64,000 bases of DNA from Plectrocnemia conspersa (Eukaryota; Arthropoda; Insecta; Trichoptera; Polycentropodidae). The notes below the pieces were generated by a model that did not search any database, was not told the origin of the DNA, and worked only from the letters and a program-made list of their open reading frames with translations. Each line of letters begins with the position of its first letter. Positions within the stretch are counted from its first letter, which is position 1. Location of the stretch: NCBI GenBank assembly GCA_009617715.1, contig VTFK01000463.1, positions 1 through 64,000 on the forward strand, given 5' to 3'. The position numbers and the translations under genes are program-made. Of the stretch, positions 26,985 to 41,459 are shown piece by piece.

Positions 26985-27165
26985 AAAAAATTTGCCAATT
27001 TATTGAAAAATTTCATAGAGCCTTTTAATATAAAAAAATTAATTTGTACAAATATATTTAAATGTTTTAAAACCGCTGCACAAGAAAGGGTGGGTTCCTG
27101 CCAGATGTTTGAAACATAAATGCTTTCTTGGAAGCATCGGCATATTACGATGTATGAAGGATTGA
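26985..27165 (+). repeat. Solo arm of the foldback-type repeat family
   Basis: ctgcacaagaaagggtgggt and cctgccagatgtttgaaaca match the arms at 39165-39400 (+) and 40700-40925 (-). The upstream tttcatagagcctttt is also shared with the 39200 arm. Confidence 0.6.
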
Positions 27166-28004
27166 AACTTTTTTTTTTTACCGAAAATTTACTAATAAAA
27201 ATAAATTAATAAACACGTACTATTAATTTTATATATTTTTATATTATTTATCAAAATTTAAATCTCATAAATATAAAATATCGAGAAAACAAATTGCGCA
27301 GCTAGTTTATGCATCGATATAACCAAAAAGAACTGTCAATGAAAATCTTAATTTATAATCAATTATGATGTGAACTATATAAGTTATTTTCTTTTGCTTA
27401 CATATGCATTTATGTTTATGGTCATATTTTTTTATAGGTGGTTTTGACGATTAGCTAAATACATTATTTTATTGCAAACTAATCTTGATCACGATTTTTT
27501 GCTACAATGACTACAATATTTTTTAAAAAATACGTGTTTATAGAGATTTTGCTTAACTGCTTACGAAGAATGCATACAAATAAATACTTTTGATTTAGAA
27601 AAATAAATAATGTTTACCAAATTTTAGACCATTTTTAATCTAAAATGATTACTAGATGCTGATTTTAATAAAAATAAATTACGAAAAATTACTTCAAAAA
27701 ATATTAAATGTTTAAACGAAAATAAATTATGCTTTGGCAGTATTGTCCCATCAATTTAGTTTTATACACTTGGTGAACATTTACTAAATTCTGTATAATC
27801 ATAGTTTTAAAAAGACATGCATAATTAAAACAAAAGGAACCGTTAATAGCTTAGCAAAGCTTTATCTTTCTTTCCAATCTATAATGATTTGTTACTCACA
27901 AGTTTTTAAATATTTATTTTCAATTTTAGACTACAATTCTAGGGGTTCAGACTTTAATAACATTTTTTTAAATAAATAAATATGATATTCTATATGAGCT
28001 AGCC

Positions 28005-28200
28005 AGTTAATTAATCATCACGATATTCATCCGTGAGATTTGAAAAATCCAGGTAAACCTAATCTGTGATAATCAATCAAAATTATAAATATATAATAAT
28101 CACTTAATACAATCTTCCAGATGTGATACAAATTTAAAAACACTAAGGTCTTTCAGGTCTATAGTCAGCTACTTAAACCACTAGTCTATCGTGCTTAATT
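28005..28200 (-). repeat. tRNA-derived SINE copy
   Basis: Read on the minus strand, it starts with a tRNA-like A-box region (gactagtggtttaagtagct) and continues to a tail containing atcacagattaggtttacct and ctcacggatgaatatc. It is homologous to copies at 28905, 30575 and 55745. Confidence 0.65.
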
Positions 28201-28744
28201 TTATCTCCTACCTAAATCCATAAATATAACCCAAAGCACAAAAACTCTGCTTTCATTTATTCAATAAGTGTTGTGTATGATACTAATCTTAATCATTATA
28301 TTTTTTTTAAAAAAAGAAATCTTACTGAATTTTATGATGATGAAAACGTGAACCATAAAAATATATATAAAAGAAATTAAATCAATGCATATAAATTGAG
28401 TTAAAAAAAAAATGCCAACACATTTTTTTCAATCAGTCAAAATAAAATTTTATATATTTTATGTAATAACTATTATTTTTTTTACAACCGATCACTGAAA
28501 AGACCTCAAAAATAACTTTACTTTTTGCTGAAAAATTATGAACGTGAATAAACTGGTGTTTTTTACTATAAAAATAACTGAGGGTCTTACTATTACAATA
28601 TATTAATAAATTAAGATAAACCACGTATAATTTTGTCCTTTCTATTATAAGTTAAAAAATATGCAGGTTGACATGTAAGATTATCGATACGATAATAGCA
28701 CGGTACACAATATGTAACATTATGGATCACTACTAGATATTTAT

Positions 28745-28860
28745 TTACCTTCCGTTACGACATAACAGCACCCAATGCATTACAATGGAGTACACACAAA
28801 TCTACAGACAGCAGACTGAAATCACTATTTTATATATAAACTATTATTACAGCTTACATT
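28745..28860 (-). repeat. Partial copy of the 1685-1880 repeat
   Basis: Contains ccttccgttacgacataaca and cccaatgcattacaatggag, a diverged version of the repeat at 1685. Confidence 0.5.
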
Positions 28861-28904
28861 GAATATATGTCACTATGCACATTCCAGCTCAATCATACTT
28901 CAAA

Positions 28905-29105
28905 TACTTATCATGATATTCATCCGCGAGATCACAAAAAATAGGATTACCTTATCTGTGATGATCAATCAGAATTATAATTGTATATTTATCACTAATT
29001 TTCATCTTCCAGAAACGATATAAATTAAAAAAACACTAGTCTTTCATATAGATTTGAGTCCATCTTTCAGTCACTGGCTTATACCACGGGTTTATCGTAA
29101 TGTTA
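28905..29105 (-). repeat. tRNA-derived SINE copy
   Basis: Shares gatattcatccgcgagatca, the gatgatcaatcagaattata block and a tRNA-like head with the copies at 28005 and 30575, in the same orientation. Confidence 0.65.
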
Positions 29106-29299
29106 TTTTAAATTGATGTATTTATCTAAAGCAATATATATTATATTTCTAAATCAATGTGTGTTTATTTTATATTGGAGATATGTACATAGACTTAAGG
29201 CTATAAATTATTATTTAAAAGCCTGTCTATTTAATACATCTAAATATATTATTTATAAAAACATGCTACACTAAACATACTTACACATGTCACCGACGC

Positions 29300-29880
29300 A
29301 CGAATTATACTAATTTATCTCTTCGGGGGATGTCAGATCAATCATTTAATACCAAGGGTAGGTACAATTACATTTAGGGTAGCACGCGCCGGGGAGGTTT
29401 GTCCATTGATTTTAATACAATATATTAGACCAATTCCGTTTACCGTCACTAAGTACGTTTATGTATTTATCTAATCAATACAATTATACATACATTGGTT
29501 GCTCTATTTCAGATATTATATATTGTATTTAATTAAATATACATTGTGTTCATTCATGTCCTGGCATCTCCTCACTGCGCCAGTCAGTGCAAAACTAATG
29601 AATAATCCAATTTGTCTAGGCAAACGAAATTGTAGCATATCTGCTCTAAAGTGGATTAGAGACCGAGTTTTATTGCGCGGCGATCATTTGTTGCACAAAA
29701 GTTGCATTATTAAATTAGCAACGGGGGGATTTTCATTAGCAGTATCCAGGGGACAATCGGTATAACCCTCCCGGAGGATAGCATTTGTCGCGGACAAGAA
29801 TCGTTTATATGGTCGGACGCTATTGATGTATGAACGGGGTGGTTCGAATCCGCCCTAATTGCGCCCCTAGCTGCCAAATT
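29300..29880. promoter_or_regulatory. GC-richer island before the homeodomain exon (candidate enhancer)
   Basis: About 580 bp of unique-looking, compositionally complex sequence sits in AT-rich intron immediately 5' of the first homeodomain exon. It has no coding pattern related to Pax6 and no transposon ends. Regulatory role is inferred only from composition and position. Confidence 0.3.
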
Positions 29881-29935
29881 AGATCAATTTGAAATTTTAA
29901 TCAATTTAATTTTTATTTTTTCTTATTTTTTACAG

Positions 29936-30085
29936 ACCACCTTCATTCTGAGACCGGTTCGGATGGAAATAGCGAGCACGCATCGTCCGGAGATGAAGAC
30001 TCGCAAATGAGGCTTAGGCTAAAAAGAAAATTGCAAAGGAATAGGACTTCATTCACGAATGAACAAATTGATAGCCTTGAAAAGG
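29936..30085 (+). CDS. toy: Pax6 exon: acidic linker and first 18 residues of homeodomain
   Basis: Acceptor ttttttacag, donor g|gtaaat. The exon is 150 nt, entering and leaving in phase 1. It encodes a Ser/Glu/Asp-rich linker ([19 protein letters not shown]), then [17 protein letters not shown] and the start of homeodomain helix 1 up to SLEK. The basic KRKLQRNR stretch is the usual N-terminal arm and nuclear-localisation region of Pax6 homeodomains. It sits at the 3' end of a 24-kb intron, and a GC-richer island lies directly upstream (29300-29880). Confidence 0.97.
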
Positions 30086-30574
30086 GTAAATAATATTTTT
30101 TTAATTATTAAATTCAAAATATTTTTGGAATGCGTTACGTGTGTGGGTTTGCAAAGCGCGAGCGATAAATGTCGCTAACGTCTGCGCACGCTTGATCGCA
30201 TTGATGCCTCGCGATGTCTTATTTATTTAAATTAATTTAACTAATTTACATTAAGTAAAATTAAAAACTACAATATACAAGTTATTGATAACAGAAATTT
30301 AAAAACTATATAATAAATAAAATATTAGTTATAAATATAATAATAAATATATTTATTTTATTTTCACAGAATTAAATGCACTTTTATCGATATTTAAATT
30401 TTCTGAATAAACTTCGAATAACTAGACAAAATTATCTAATATTGAAAATAGTGAAAATATCAGTCAACTTGATCTTCAGTGCAATTTTTTATATATAATA
30501 TATACAAAAATGATATTCCATATGAACTGAAGTAGCTTATTATTCGATTTTTTTTATACCTATTATGTTCGACT

Positions 30575-30745
30575 TATCTCGATTTAAATCATTACGATAT
30601 ATTTCCATAATATTAGGAAAATCTCTGATGATTAATCAGAGTTATGATTATACAGTAATCACAAAATCCGATCTACATGGGATTCGAACTCAGATTTTTC
30701 AGTTAATAGACACTGACTTACACCACTAATCTTTCGTGCCGGTTA
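30575..30745 (-). repeat. tRNA-derived SINE copy with clear Pol III boxes
   Basis: On the minus strand it reads agattagtggtgtaagtcag (A-box-like) and then gagttcgaatcccatgtaga (B-box GTTCGAATCC), spaced as in tRNA-derived SINE heads. The shared body cctaat...gatgattaatcagagttatg follows. It is the clearest copy of the family here. Confidence 0.75.
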
Positions 30746-31594
30746 TCATAAAATCACTTGAATTGCAATTCAAATTAAAAATATTAAAATTGCAAATTAA
30801 ATTTAATGTAATAATATTTTCTAATATTGAAATTGCACGCTTTCGAATATATATATTTAAAATAAAATAACAATTTTATTGATTTTAACTAAATAATTTA
30901 ATTGTGTGCTAAAGATGTGTGCATTTAGGTAAATATTTCGTTTTATAAAACAAATTCTTCATAGATTTTGTATAAGGTAAATCTTCGATTTTTTTCTTTG
31001 GAAAAAGATTCGTTGCAGAGTTATTCATGTGGTGTTCACTGTCCTAACAAATCATTATTTACGCTTAATCTGTTCTACAATAATAATCAAATAATTCGTT
31101 TTATGGAACAATTATTTTATATATTGCTCATTTAAATCATTCTCAATTTATTTATATGAAAACTAAAGTGACCATGTTTAATTTATTTATTATATTTTTT
31201 ATACATTTATGGTATTCTTTATGAGCCGTAATAAAATATTATTAAAAAATCAACTAATACGTGAAACCCATCTTAAATAAAATTATTCATCACCATATTT
31301 ATATGTGAGAATAAGATAATATAGGATTGATCGGAATTATAATTATATAATTATCACTGATCCAATTTGACCTTCACGAGACATTTTATATTCTTCTTGA
31401 GTAAATATTTGTTTATAAGACTAAGTTTATTATGCTTTTTACAAAACACAATTTAGCAGCTCATCTAGAATATTTATTGTTCTTATTAAATAAAATCTAT
31501 TTTAATAATATGAACTAAAAATGTGTATTTTGGAGCTCATAGAAATCATTTGTTACGTTTCTGAACATAGATAAAATTATTTGTGTATTTATGA

Positions 31595-31660
31595 ACGAAA
31601 GTTGTAACGCATTGGGCTTACGCCTGTAAGGTTAGAACGGAAGATTAAATAATTTTTAAA
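31595..31660 (+). repeat. Fragment of the 1685-type repeat
   Basis: gttgtaacgcattgggctta and cgcctgtaaggttagaacgg are the complement of the 1700-1745 sequence. Confidence 0.6.
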
Positions 31661-31729
31661 AACAAGCCTTTAAAAATCCATAATTTTAACCCTATTTCAA
31701 AATATATTAATTATGCATAACAACAAATT

Positions 31730-32045
31730 TGAATTAGACAGCTTTTCCACGCAAGAATCGCAGTCAGGTCTGTAGGCCTCATACGTCTGAGCGGCGTCTG
31801 CGATTCCGCACCCGCTAGAACGAGACGCCCTCTTCCGGTGGTAATGGAGGCTAATCCGGGGGCGCCTTTGTGCCGCTGGCGTCTAGCAGACACGCCATGG
31901 CTAAAGACCGTGCAAATCTTAGCGTTGTCTACGGGCGTCCATTGTAGCCACGCTAATGAATCGAAAATTGATTTAAAACCACTTAACGCGACGCCACTGC
32001 GCTCGGCGCGCGGCGATGCGGATAAGGAACCGCACACACGTTAGG
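31730..32045. other. GC-rich block of unknown nature inside a homeobox intron
   Basis: About 315 bp with high GC and open frames on both strands (68 codons +, 108 codons -). Neither translation resembles a protein I know, and there is no splice pattern fitting Pax6. It could be a conserved non-coding element, an old insertion or an exon of an unknown transcript. Confidence 0.3.
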
Positions 32046-32338
32046 CGTTCGATAAGAATATAATGCATTCATATTTTATTTGTCACATATAATTGTGTTT
32101 TTGTGTTTCTCGTGTACAATAATTTGTGTAAGTGTTATTATTATTGGTAGAAGGCTTCCGTTACAAATAGAAACTAAGTATGGAAATAGTTTACATCTGT
32201 TTTAATAGATATATACTATTACTATTTCTATACTTTAAATACGTGTACTCATACTTACATATAAATATAATTCGTAATATTATCATAAAGCAAAATAATA
32301 TATTAATTTATGTTTAATTAGATTTCTACAACTGGATG

Positions 32339-32379
32339 TATGTTTCAAATTGCTTTGATTATAAGCAATTTGAAACATA
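32339..32379. repeat. Perfect 17-bp hairpin 102 bp before a Pax6 exon
   Basis: TATGTTTCAAATTGCTT is followed by a 7-nt loop (tgattat) and the exact complement. The stem ends 102 bp upstream of the 32482 exon. It is shorter than usual miRNA precursors. Confidence 0.8.
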
Positions 32380-32468
32380 GTCAAAAGTAAAAAGTCAATG
32401 AAAACCGATTTATTTTATATATATAGTATAATATTGTTTTAACTTATAATGTTGATATTTAACATTGA

Positions 32469-32609
<141 letters not shown>

Positions 32610-34929
32610 TGAAAATTTTCACAAAACATCTTCAACTTATCTGGTACGTATTGAGCATAGGATTCCAGTAAGCTGTGCCATTTTTGGGTCACGCTCGTAA
32701 AAAAGTCGATAACATCAACCCCTAGAGGTATGTATAAGAAATATTATATAATGTCTCTGAGTTTGTACCGAATCTACTCTGCGGGTAAGTATGTATATTT
32801 AATTAAAATTTATTTTGGAAGCGTATTACTTTTATTAAGTATTTTTCCGAGCCGTTTTCCATTGAAAGCGTACCTGAAAAATTTCACTTAAGGTCAAACT
32901 TTTTGCTCGTCGACTTATAACATCGTTAGAGTTTTTCTTCCGAGAAACTTTTCACGGTGTCATTTCTGTCTTGAAAAAGGTCGCGCGCAAAAAAATCTAC
33001 TCTGACAAAATGAAAATTTGCGTCGGACGCATTAGAAATATTCGGACTAGCAGCAGTACAATTTAGTACAGAGGTATGCGCTAGCAACGTTCACGTGAAA
33101 AGTGAGGATAAAAAGAATACAGCCGCAAGCATGAAAGGGATGTGCTTTTTGCTGAAAAATATAATACCCAGCGGTGAATAGAATCAAACCAAGGAAGCGG
33201 AAACCGTTTTAATGTAATGAGAAACTAACAAAACAAAACTTACCTCGCATGCAGCTCGAATAAAGCGAGGAGATAGATGGAGAAAAAAATGGCGCAGGGA
33301 AAAGCTGAAAAACAGCTCATCCCCATAACGAAATCACGGTCTGGTAAAGTTATTCATAAAATATAAGCGCATAAAAGTACCGAGCGCGCAGTTAGGGGTT
33401 TCGAAATATATGTATATCTATAAACATAGTCTTTAATTTTTAGTTCTTTGACTTAAGAGTGGTAAAAGTCGGTTTCTTTTGCTTTAACTGTCCCACCCTA
33501 TCGCGCGAGTTTAAATTATATTCCGCTAAAACATTTGTACAGACACTTTCAAAAGCATACATTATGAGTTCATCCCTCTCTCTTATGAAGGCTTTAATGG
33601 CGGTTTCTAAACATGCAGTATTACGCATTAAATATCTGCTCTTAAGCAAACGCTTCGCATTCAACCCAAAGTCAACATTATAGACCCCTCAAACGAATTC
33701 ACGGTGGGTTGAAAGAGGGGTATCTCTTCATACTCAAAGCACATTGAAATTAATTTACTTTGCTACGATGATGGAAAATATTTTTTTATTACAATATTAA
33801 CATAAAATTTAATGAAAACTTATGTAATACATACACATTTTAGAAATTGTATGCATAAGAGGACTTAACGCCGGTCGTAGTAAATAATGCGTAATGTCGA
33901 ACGTATACGGGGTTTGTGTGTTTCGTTTACGCGCCATTAGCGGCGCGCGATGTACGCGTTAAATTTATTTATTTGAAAGCAAATAATAATAAATTTGTTT
34001 TGTAAAAGCGCTAAACTAAATAATTGAAATGGTGCTCGCATCGCATGTAAATTTCAGCTCAAAAATTCTTAGGACTGACAAACTTTCATTACTTACATTC
34101 TATTGTTAAAATATGCGACTTTTCATTGAGCTCTCTATTAATATCTTTATATGTGCTTTTTAAAATAATTACATATAATATACTTACATTTTTTATTAAT
34201 TATAATTTCAATATTAAAATAGGTTTAGTTAAGTTCAAATTTTAATGCCTAAAAATATTTTTGTCTGCCTAATGTCATATTCATGTAATTAATTGTCATT
34301 AAAATACTTTAATGTTACCTACTTATAAAAAAATATGGCAAATCCAATTTTTAAAAATATCCTTAGCCTTCATGACCGATAGTAGTTATTTTTATTTATC
34401 CGAAAATTCGAATATATTTGGAAAGTTATAAAAAATCGATAGCAATAATAAATATAGGTTCATATACATATATGTTATAAAAAAGGCAATAAAAAGTATC
34501 AGGTGTATTTATTAATAAACTTTAAATTACTTTAAACTATACCAGTTATCGATAAGACAAAAAAGAATTAGCATTATTTGTATTGACTAGTCGTAGAAAA
34601 AGTCCACAGCTGCATAATATTAAATCAAAAATTAAAAAATATTTGATGGCAGAATGCAATTTTTTCAGTTATTTTCTCAGAAACTGTTATCATTAAAAGA
34701 ACACGCAAATTTTTGTGGCACAGTACGATTTTTTAATATGTGTTTTGAGATGTCATTTTGTAAATACATTTATCGTCGAATAATTTTAGAAAAGCTGCTT
34801 ATTCATTTCATAAAATAACAATTTTAAGAATGGTATAGCGTAGTCTGTAACGTCTAAGACTAGTAGCTCTGTAACTAACTAGTAACTTTATTTATAAAAA
34901 CGCGCTAATACTAAAAAAAAAATCAGCTC

Positions 34930-35130
34930 CAGCTGCAGGGACATCTATTGATTATAAATTGTATAGCACATAATAATTTATAATTAATAATATAGATGTC
35001 ACCGATTCCCAGACTGGAGGTTAATACTTTTTTGTATGTATAATTGACTTACTCAGTTGGTACAGATTTGTCCGTTGTAACGCATTAGGCTTACACATGT
35101 CAGATTACAACGGAAGATTTAATAAAAATA
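34930..35130 (+). repeat. Inverted full-length relative of the 1685 repeat
   Basis: Contains gacttactcagttggtacag, gttgtaacgcattaggctta and tagatgtcaccgattcccag, each the complement of matching stretches at 1685-1880. Confidence 0.65.
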
Positions 35131-35279
35131 AATAATGTTGCTATAATTTTTGGAATATATATTTCCATATTAAATTGGGCTTTAAATCTGGGACTAGCGC
35201 CACCAGCTAGTAGTAGCTCGCAATGTTTGGCGATTTAAAAAAAATAAATTTTAAAATAATTTAATAATTCCCTTTAATC

Positions 35280-36060
35280 GACGCCCTAGCATTGGGTAGG
35301 TACCGTGCGTCGGGACGCATGTTCCCGTGGAGCGTTATTGATCTTGCCGGTTGTGCCGACAGACGGAAAACAACTGATGGTTCGTCCTTTTTACATCGCC
35401 CTTCCCGATCATCTCGCCGCTACGCCGTAGACGCTTCGCACAGTGAGCGCCGTAGACGTCTAACAAAATCGCACAACTCTACAAAATTTATTATAATCAA
35501 TCTGACGACGTGTGCATGAGTTATACGCTCAGTTTTGGCCCGGAAAAACTGGAGACGCCATATTAATTTCGGCCATAAATCATGGACAAACTTTTTCTTT
35601 CTCCCCTTCCGGTCGCCAGTCGGCCTGACCCGGCTTCGGAAAAGTGCGTCGGGAAAATATGAAAATGGCGGAGGGTCCGAGCGTCGCGGCATTATGGGCC
35701 GTTTCCGGCCGGAACCGGAAGCACGTCCACGCCCTCTGTCATCGACCGCCCCAAACACGAGCCTCCTTCCGCTCCGGCCATTGTTGTTGACAAACCGTCC
35801 TTCATAATGTCAACGATTTTTTTCTCTCTCTTACCATGTCTTGCACATATTTTACTCCGACGCTCCATTTCGTTGACCCTTTTGTTGTGACGCCATTACT
35901 CATAAGGCTGCGTCGTTAATCTTGGCGGATTTACATGAGAGTATTTTTTTTCATCGTTCAGCGTCCAGTTATTATTATTCATATGGCGATGCGACCATTT
36001 TTCAAATCAAATTTCCCTCTTGCGAGATTCACGGGTCACTAATTTGTATTGTGACAATGA
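35280..36060. promoter_or_regulatory. GC-rich intronic island (candidate regulatory DNA)
   Basis: About 780 bp, GC-rich in its first 540 bp, lies 520 bp upstream of the recognition-helix exon. Overlapping open frames on both strands (up to 112 codons) are expected from the composition and resemble no family. No transposon termini are seen. Confidence 0.3.
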
Positions 36061-36527
36061 TAAAGTAAGATTGCATGCAATGTTTGCTATCTATAAAATA
36101 TATAAAAGCGAGAAAAGTTTCGCAAAACTAAAACCCCTCTTCGGCGTCTGATAATATATAAAATTTTATTACGGCCTCGATCGACTCACTTTGACGTTTT
36201 TATTTAGATTTATCGTATATTAACCAAGCATACATATACTACGCTCAATTGGTGAACTTGACTATTATTACAAAAAAAGTAAAGCATTAAAATATATTCA
36301 TACATTCATATATAAAAAAAACCGCAAACCATTAACTTGCCAACCTCTCAGGATAGACAAAAAAACTGTCTGGTAAAGTAGTCCAGATAAACTTTAAATG
36401 AAAAATCAACAAATAAATATCAAAACAGACTTTATAAAATTCGTCTAATGACGCGTGAGAATAATATTGTTGTATATTATAAAATCTGCAACGCAAATTT
36501 TCATTTTGATCAGTCTCGGCCGATTGA

Positions 36528-38853
<2,326 letters not shown>

Positions 38854-39032
38854 CTCTATGTCAGGTGGGTTGAGCTCTAGCTGTTTACAGCAGAGGGACG
38901 GAGGATACCCTTACATGTTTCCGGACGCCCTTCATCCCTTGGGAGGATACGGCCCTAGAACGCCAGCACATCAGCAGCCTTTGAATCCTCATGCTTCCTA
39001 TGGATCAGGCACCACATCGTCAGCGAGTACCG
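38854..39032 (+). CDS. toy: Pax6 exon: Ser/Gly/Tyr/Pro-rich transactivation region
   Basis: Acceptor gcttgcag, donor g|gtaagg. The exon is 179 nt, phase 2 in and phase 1 out. It encodes SSMSGGLSSSCLQQRDGGYP then YMFPDALHPLGGYGPRTPAH and a Ser/Thr-rich end. The composition (Ser, Pro, Gly, Tyr, few charges) matches the C-terminal PST-type activation domain of Pax6 proteins. The reading frame runs on for six codons past the donor before a stop in the intron, so retention would truncate the protein. Skipping this exon would put exon 36582-36796 in frame with an alternative acceptor at 47295. Confidence 0.93.
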
Positions 39033-39149
39033 GTAAGGAAAACATATTGTAAACACTACTAATACATATAGATACTGGAAATACAATAAATGACAAATTC
39101 CACAAATATAGAAATTCATCTTTATTTTTACAAAATATAATAAATTACA

Positions 39150-40930
39150 TTTTTCTGACTAGTATTTTTTTCTCGAAAAATCAGCTGATTTATAAAAAAT
39201 TTTCATAGAGACTTCTTCGTACGAATTTTTTAAAATGTTTTACATCTGCTGAATTTTTTTATATATACAACTGCACAAGAAAAGCTGCGTCCCTGCAAGA
39301 CGTTTAAAAATATGCATGCTTTCTTAAAATATTTTAATAGAGGTCGGAAGTATCTGAACAACATAAAATTGTTTACGATTTTCTCAATTACTCTAATCGA
39401 CTTATCTTTGTTTTGGTAAACTAAGAACTACAATAACAAGCAAAAAAAACCGACAGATTACAAAAATGTAAGGGAACTTTCCACAAAGCTACTCCATGAA
39501 ATTTGCCTGCCGGTGAATTTAAATCTCGTTTTAAAAATAATCGAAAGTAGTTTTTCATCTTTATCTTGCTATAAATATCAAAAATGTAAAGTAGCAACAG
39601 TTGTTATTGACAACTCTCTCTACGATTCAGGTATAACTACGGAAGCCAGAAATTTCTTCGCAACTCGATCAATTGAAGTAGATCGATCCGTTCTGATCCT
39701 TTCATTATTCGCGTCCATTTTAACAAATCATCGTGTATTATCTTAAACTATGATCAAGATCTCTGTTCATCAATATTATAAAGATATCTACAATAAATTA
39801 TTAGTCTCAGACAATTTGGCCTAACATATGCGATTTTTTTTTTTTTTTTTTTTTTGAAAAAGTGATTATTTAGATTTTTTAAATAAGTTATGCTATACAC
39901 ATGTATGTGTTTAAAGAATTTGAGGTAATAAAAGCAATCATATTTAGCTATTATTATAAAACAAATTTTTTTTTCATTTTTATTTACTTAGAAAAATAAA
40001 AGATAAATTTGATGTAAAAAAAACACCCGACCATACATTTTTAGTTTATAGCAGAAAAGAAAATATATTGCATTATTTTCCAATGAAAATTTTTTTTTTA
40101 AAAAAACGGAAATTTTTCATATGTTTTTTTATTTAAATATAATTATCGAGACTCACTTATTGCTAATATTTAACACCCATGTTTAGTGAAGCAAATTCCG
40201 TAGACTATTTGGGTAAAAATATGTTTGAATGGAGACAAAAATGTACAAATAGTATAAAGAATTTTGTGTATACAATACCTACTCAATACACTACTTGTTT
40301 TCATTATCATAAAAAAGGGCCGGCAGGCCGCAACGGCGCGGTCATTTCTCCGTTGCATAACAGAATTATTGAGAATTACTTGATAACGTTAGACTTGCCT
40401 GAGATAAAGCAAATGTATTCCTTTTATTTTGACACGTCGCGCATATCGTACAAGAAAATCGATTTAAAAAAAATATTTTTGGTACTACCGGTATTTCTTT
40501 TTTTAATACAAGTAGTACCAAATGTTAATTTTACCCCAATACTGGTATTATAAATGTCAATAACAGATTTTTCTGCATTCAATTTTTAATATTTTTAACA
40601 AGATAAAGATTGAAAACCACTTCGAATTACTGAAAAAACGAAATTTAAGTTCACCGACAGGTAAATTTAATAGCGTAAACTGTGTAAAACCCCGATATAT
40701 TTTTGCGGTTTCTTCTGATCCTATTATTAATGTTCTTTTTTTGCCATTCAAATACTTCCGACCCCTAATAAAAGGTTCCAAGAAAACATTCATATTTTCA
40801 AACATCTGGCGTGGACCCACTTTTTCTGAAGACTTAGTTGTAAAACATTTAAAAATATTAAAACTAATTTGATTTAAAAAAATAAATAAGAATTATGGAT
40901 TTAGTATTTTTCTCGAGAAATTCTCGATAA
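39150..40930. mobile_element. Foldback-like element with long inverted arms
   Basis: The left arm (about 39150-39600) and the right arm (about 40560-40930) are diverged inverted copies. Left has cctgcaagacgtttaaaaat, gtcggaagtatctgaac and tgcctgccggtgaatttaaa; the complement of right has cacgccagatgtttgaaaat, gtcggaagtatttgaat and tacctgtcggtgaacttaaa, in the same order. The spacer (39610-40555) contains a 22-T run (39834-39855) and a 124-codon frame at 40179-40553 that I cannot assign. A solo arm is at 26985. Exact termini and target duplication are not resolved. Confidence 0.55.
40179..40553 (+). other. Unassigned 124-codon frame in foldback spacer
   Basis: It starts MFSEANSVDYLGKNMFEWRQ and includes GPAGRNGAVISPLHNRIIEN. 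It lies between the inverted arms of the foldback-like element, so it may be a remnant of that element's coding capacity. No domain is recognised. The last 35 codons become hydrophobic and AT-driven. It could be chance. Confidence 0.25.
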
Positions 40931-41459
40931 TAAGCATTAAACTAGTTTTAATTTTAGTATAAAAATATATTTAATATCTAGCTATATATTACATTTGCAC
41001 ACACATCCGCGTGTATTGTAAAGTCGCTTTTGCGTTAATGTATTCAGAGAGAGAGATTGAAAACGGTGACCGCGCGCCGTGTGGAAATTCAGAGCACACA
41101 TGAAATATTTTTTCTCCGTGGCAAATGGGAAATGTCACTTCCATGCCTATTTTTCACAGCCGCGCCACTTCCTCCCCACGCCAGCGAATTGAAATAATAA
41201 AAAACGAGTTCGTACGAAAAATAATCTCGTCCTGTTTTGGCGCGTTGACCGGGAACAATCTCATTTTCCAGACTACGTGATCGCGTGACTGAAAAACTGC
41301 CGACTTTTTTTTGAGGTGGAATACTTGTTCTGTCATATTTGCAATTAGTTATGATTTTTTAATAATATGAATAACCTGTATATGTGCATAAAATATGCCT
41401 TCATTATCATTAGCTATACACCCTTGGTGAACCTTAGCCTTTCCACTTTGATCTGTCTA

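Larger units (their letters stand above)
5797..29935 (+). other. Large Pax6 intron between paired-domain and homeodomain exons
   Basis: This 24.1-kb intron is mostly AT-rich. GC-richer, low-repeat islands at about 9020-9370, 10270-10800, 12600-12900, 14400-14850, 18040-18380, 19300-19690, 21170-21900, 23420-24000 and 29300-29880 have no convincing ORF and are candidate regulatory DNA. Mobile elements and arrays inside are listed separately. Stretches 5800-9000 and 19700-21100 are plain AT-rich sequence with nothing I can name. A 21-nt direct duplication (gtagtatataactaatattac) lies at 9849 and 9872. Confidence 0.7.

Noticed and set aside
29825..29870. tRNA-like T-arm (ggttcgaatcc) suggesting a tRNA gene
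   Set aside because: The upstream 60-70 nt show no D-arm, anticodon arm or matching acceptor stem, so a B-box-like match by chance is more likely.
35420..35807. Overlapping 90-112-codon frames on both strands
   Set aside because: Frames open on both strands in CpG-rich DNA with no recognisable protein; treated as a possible regulatory island.
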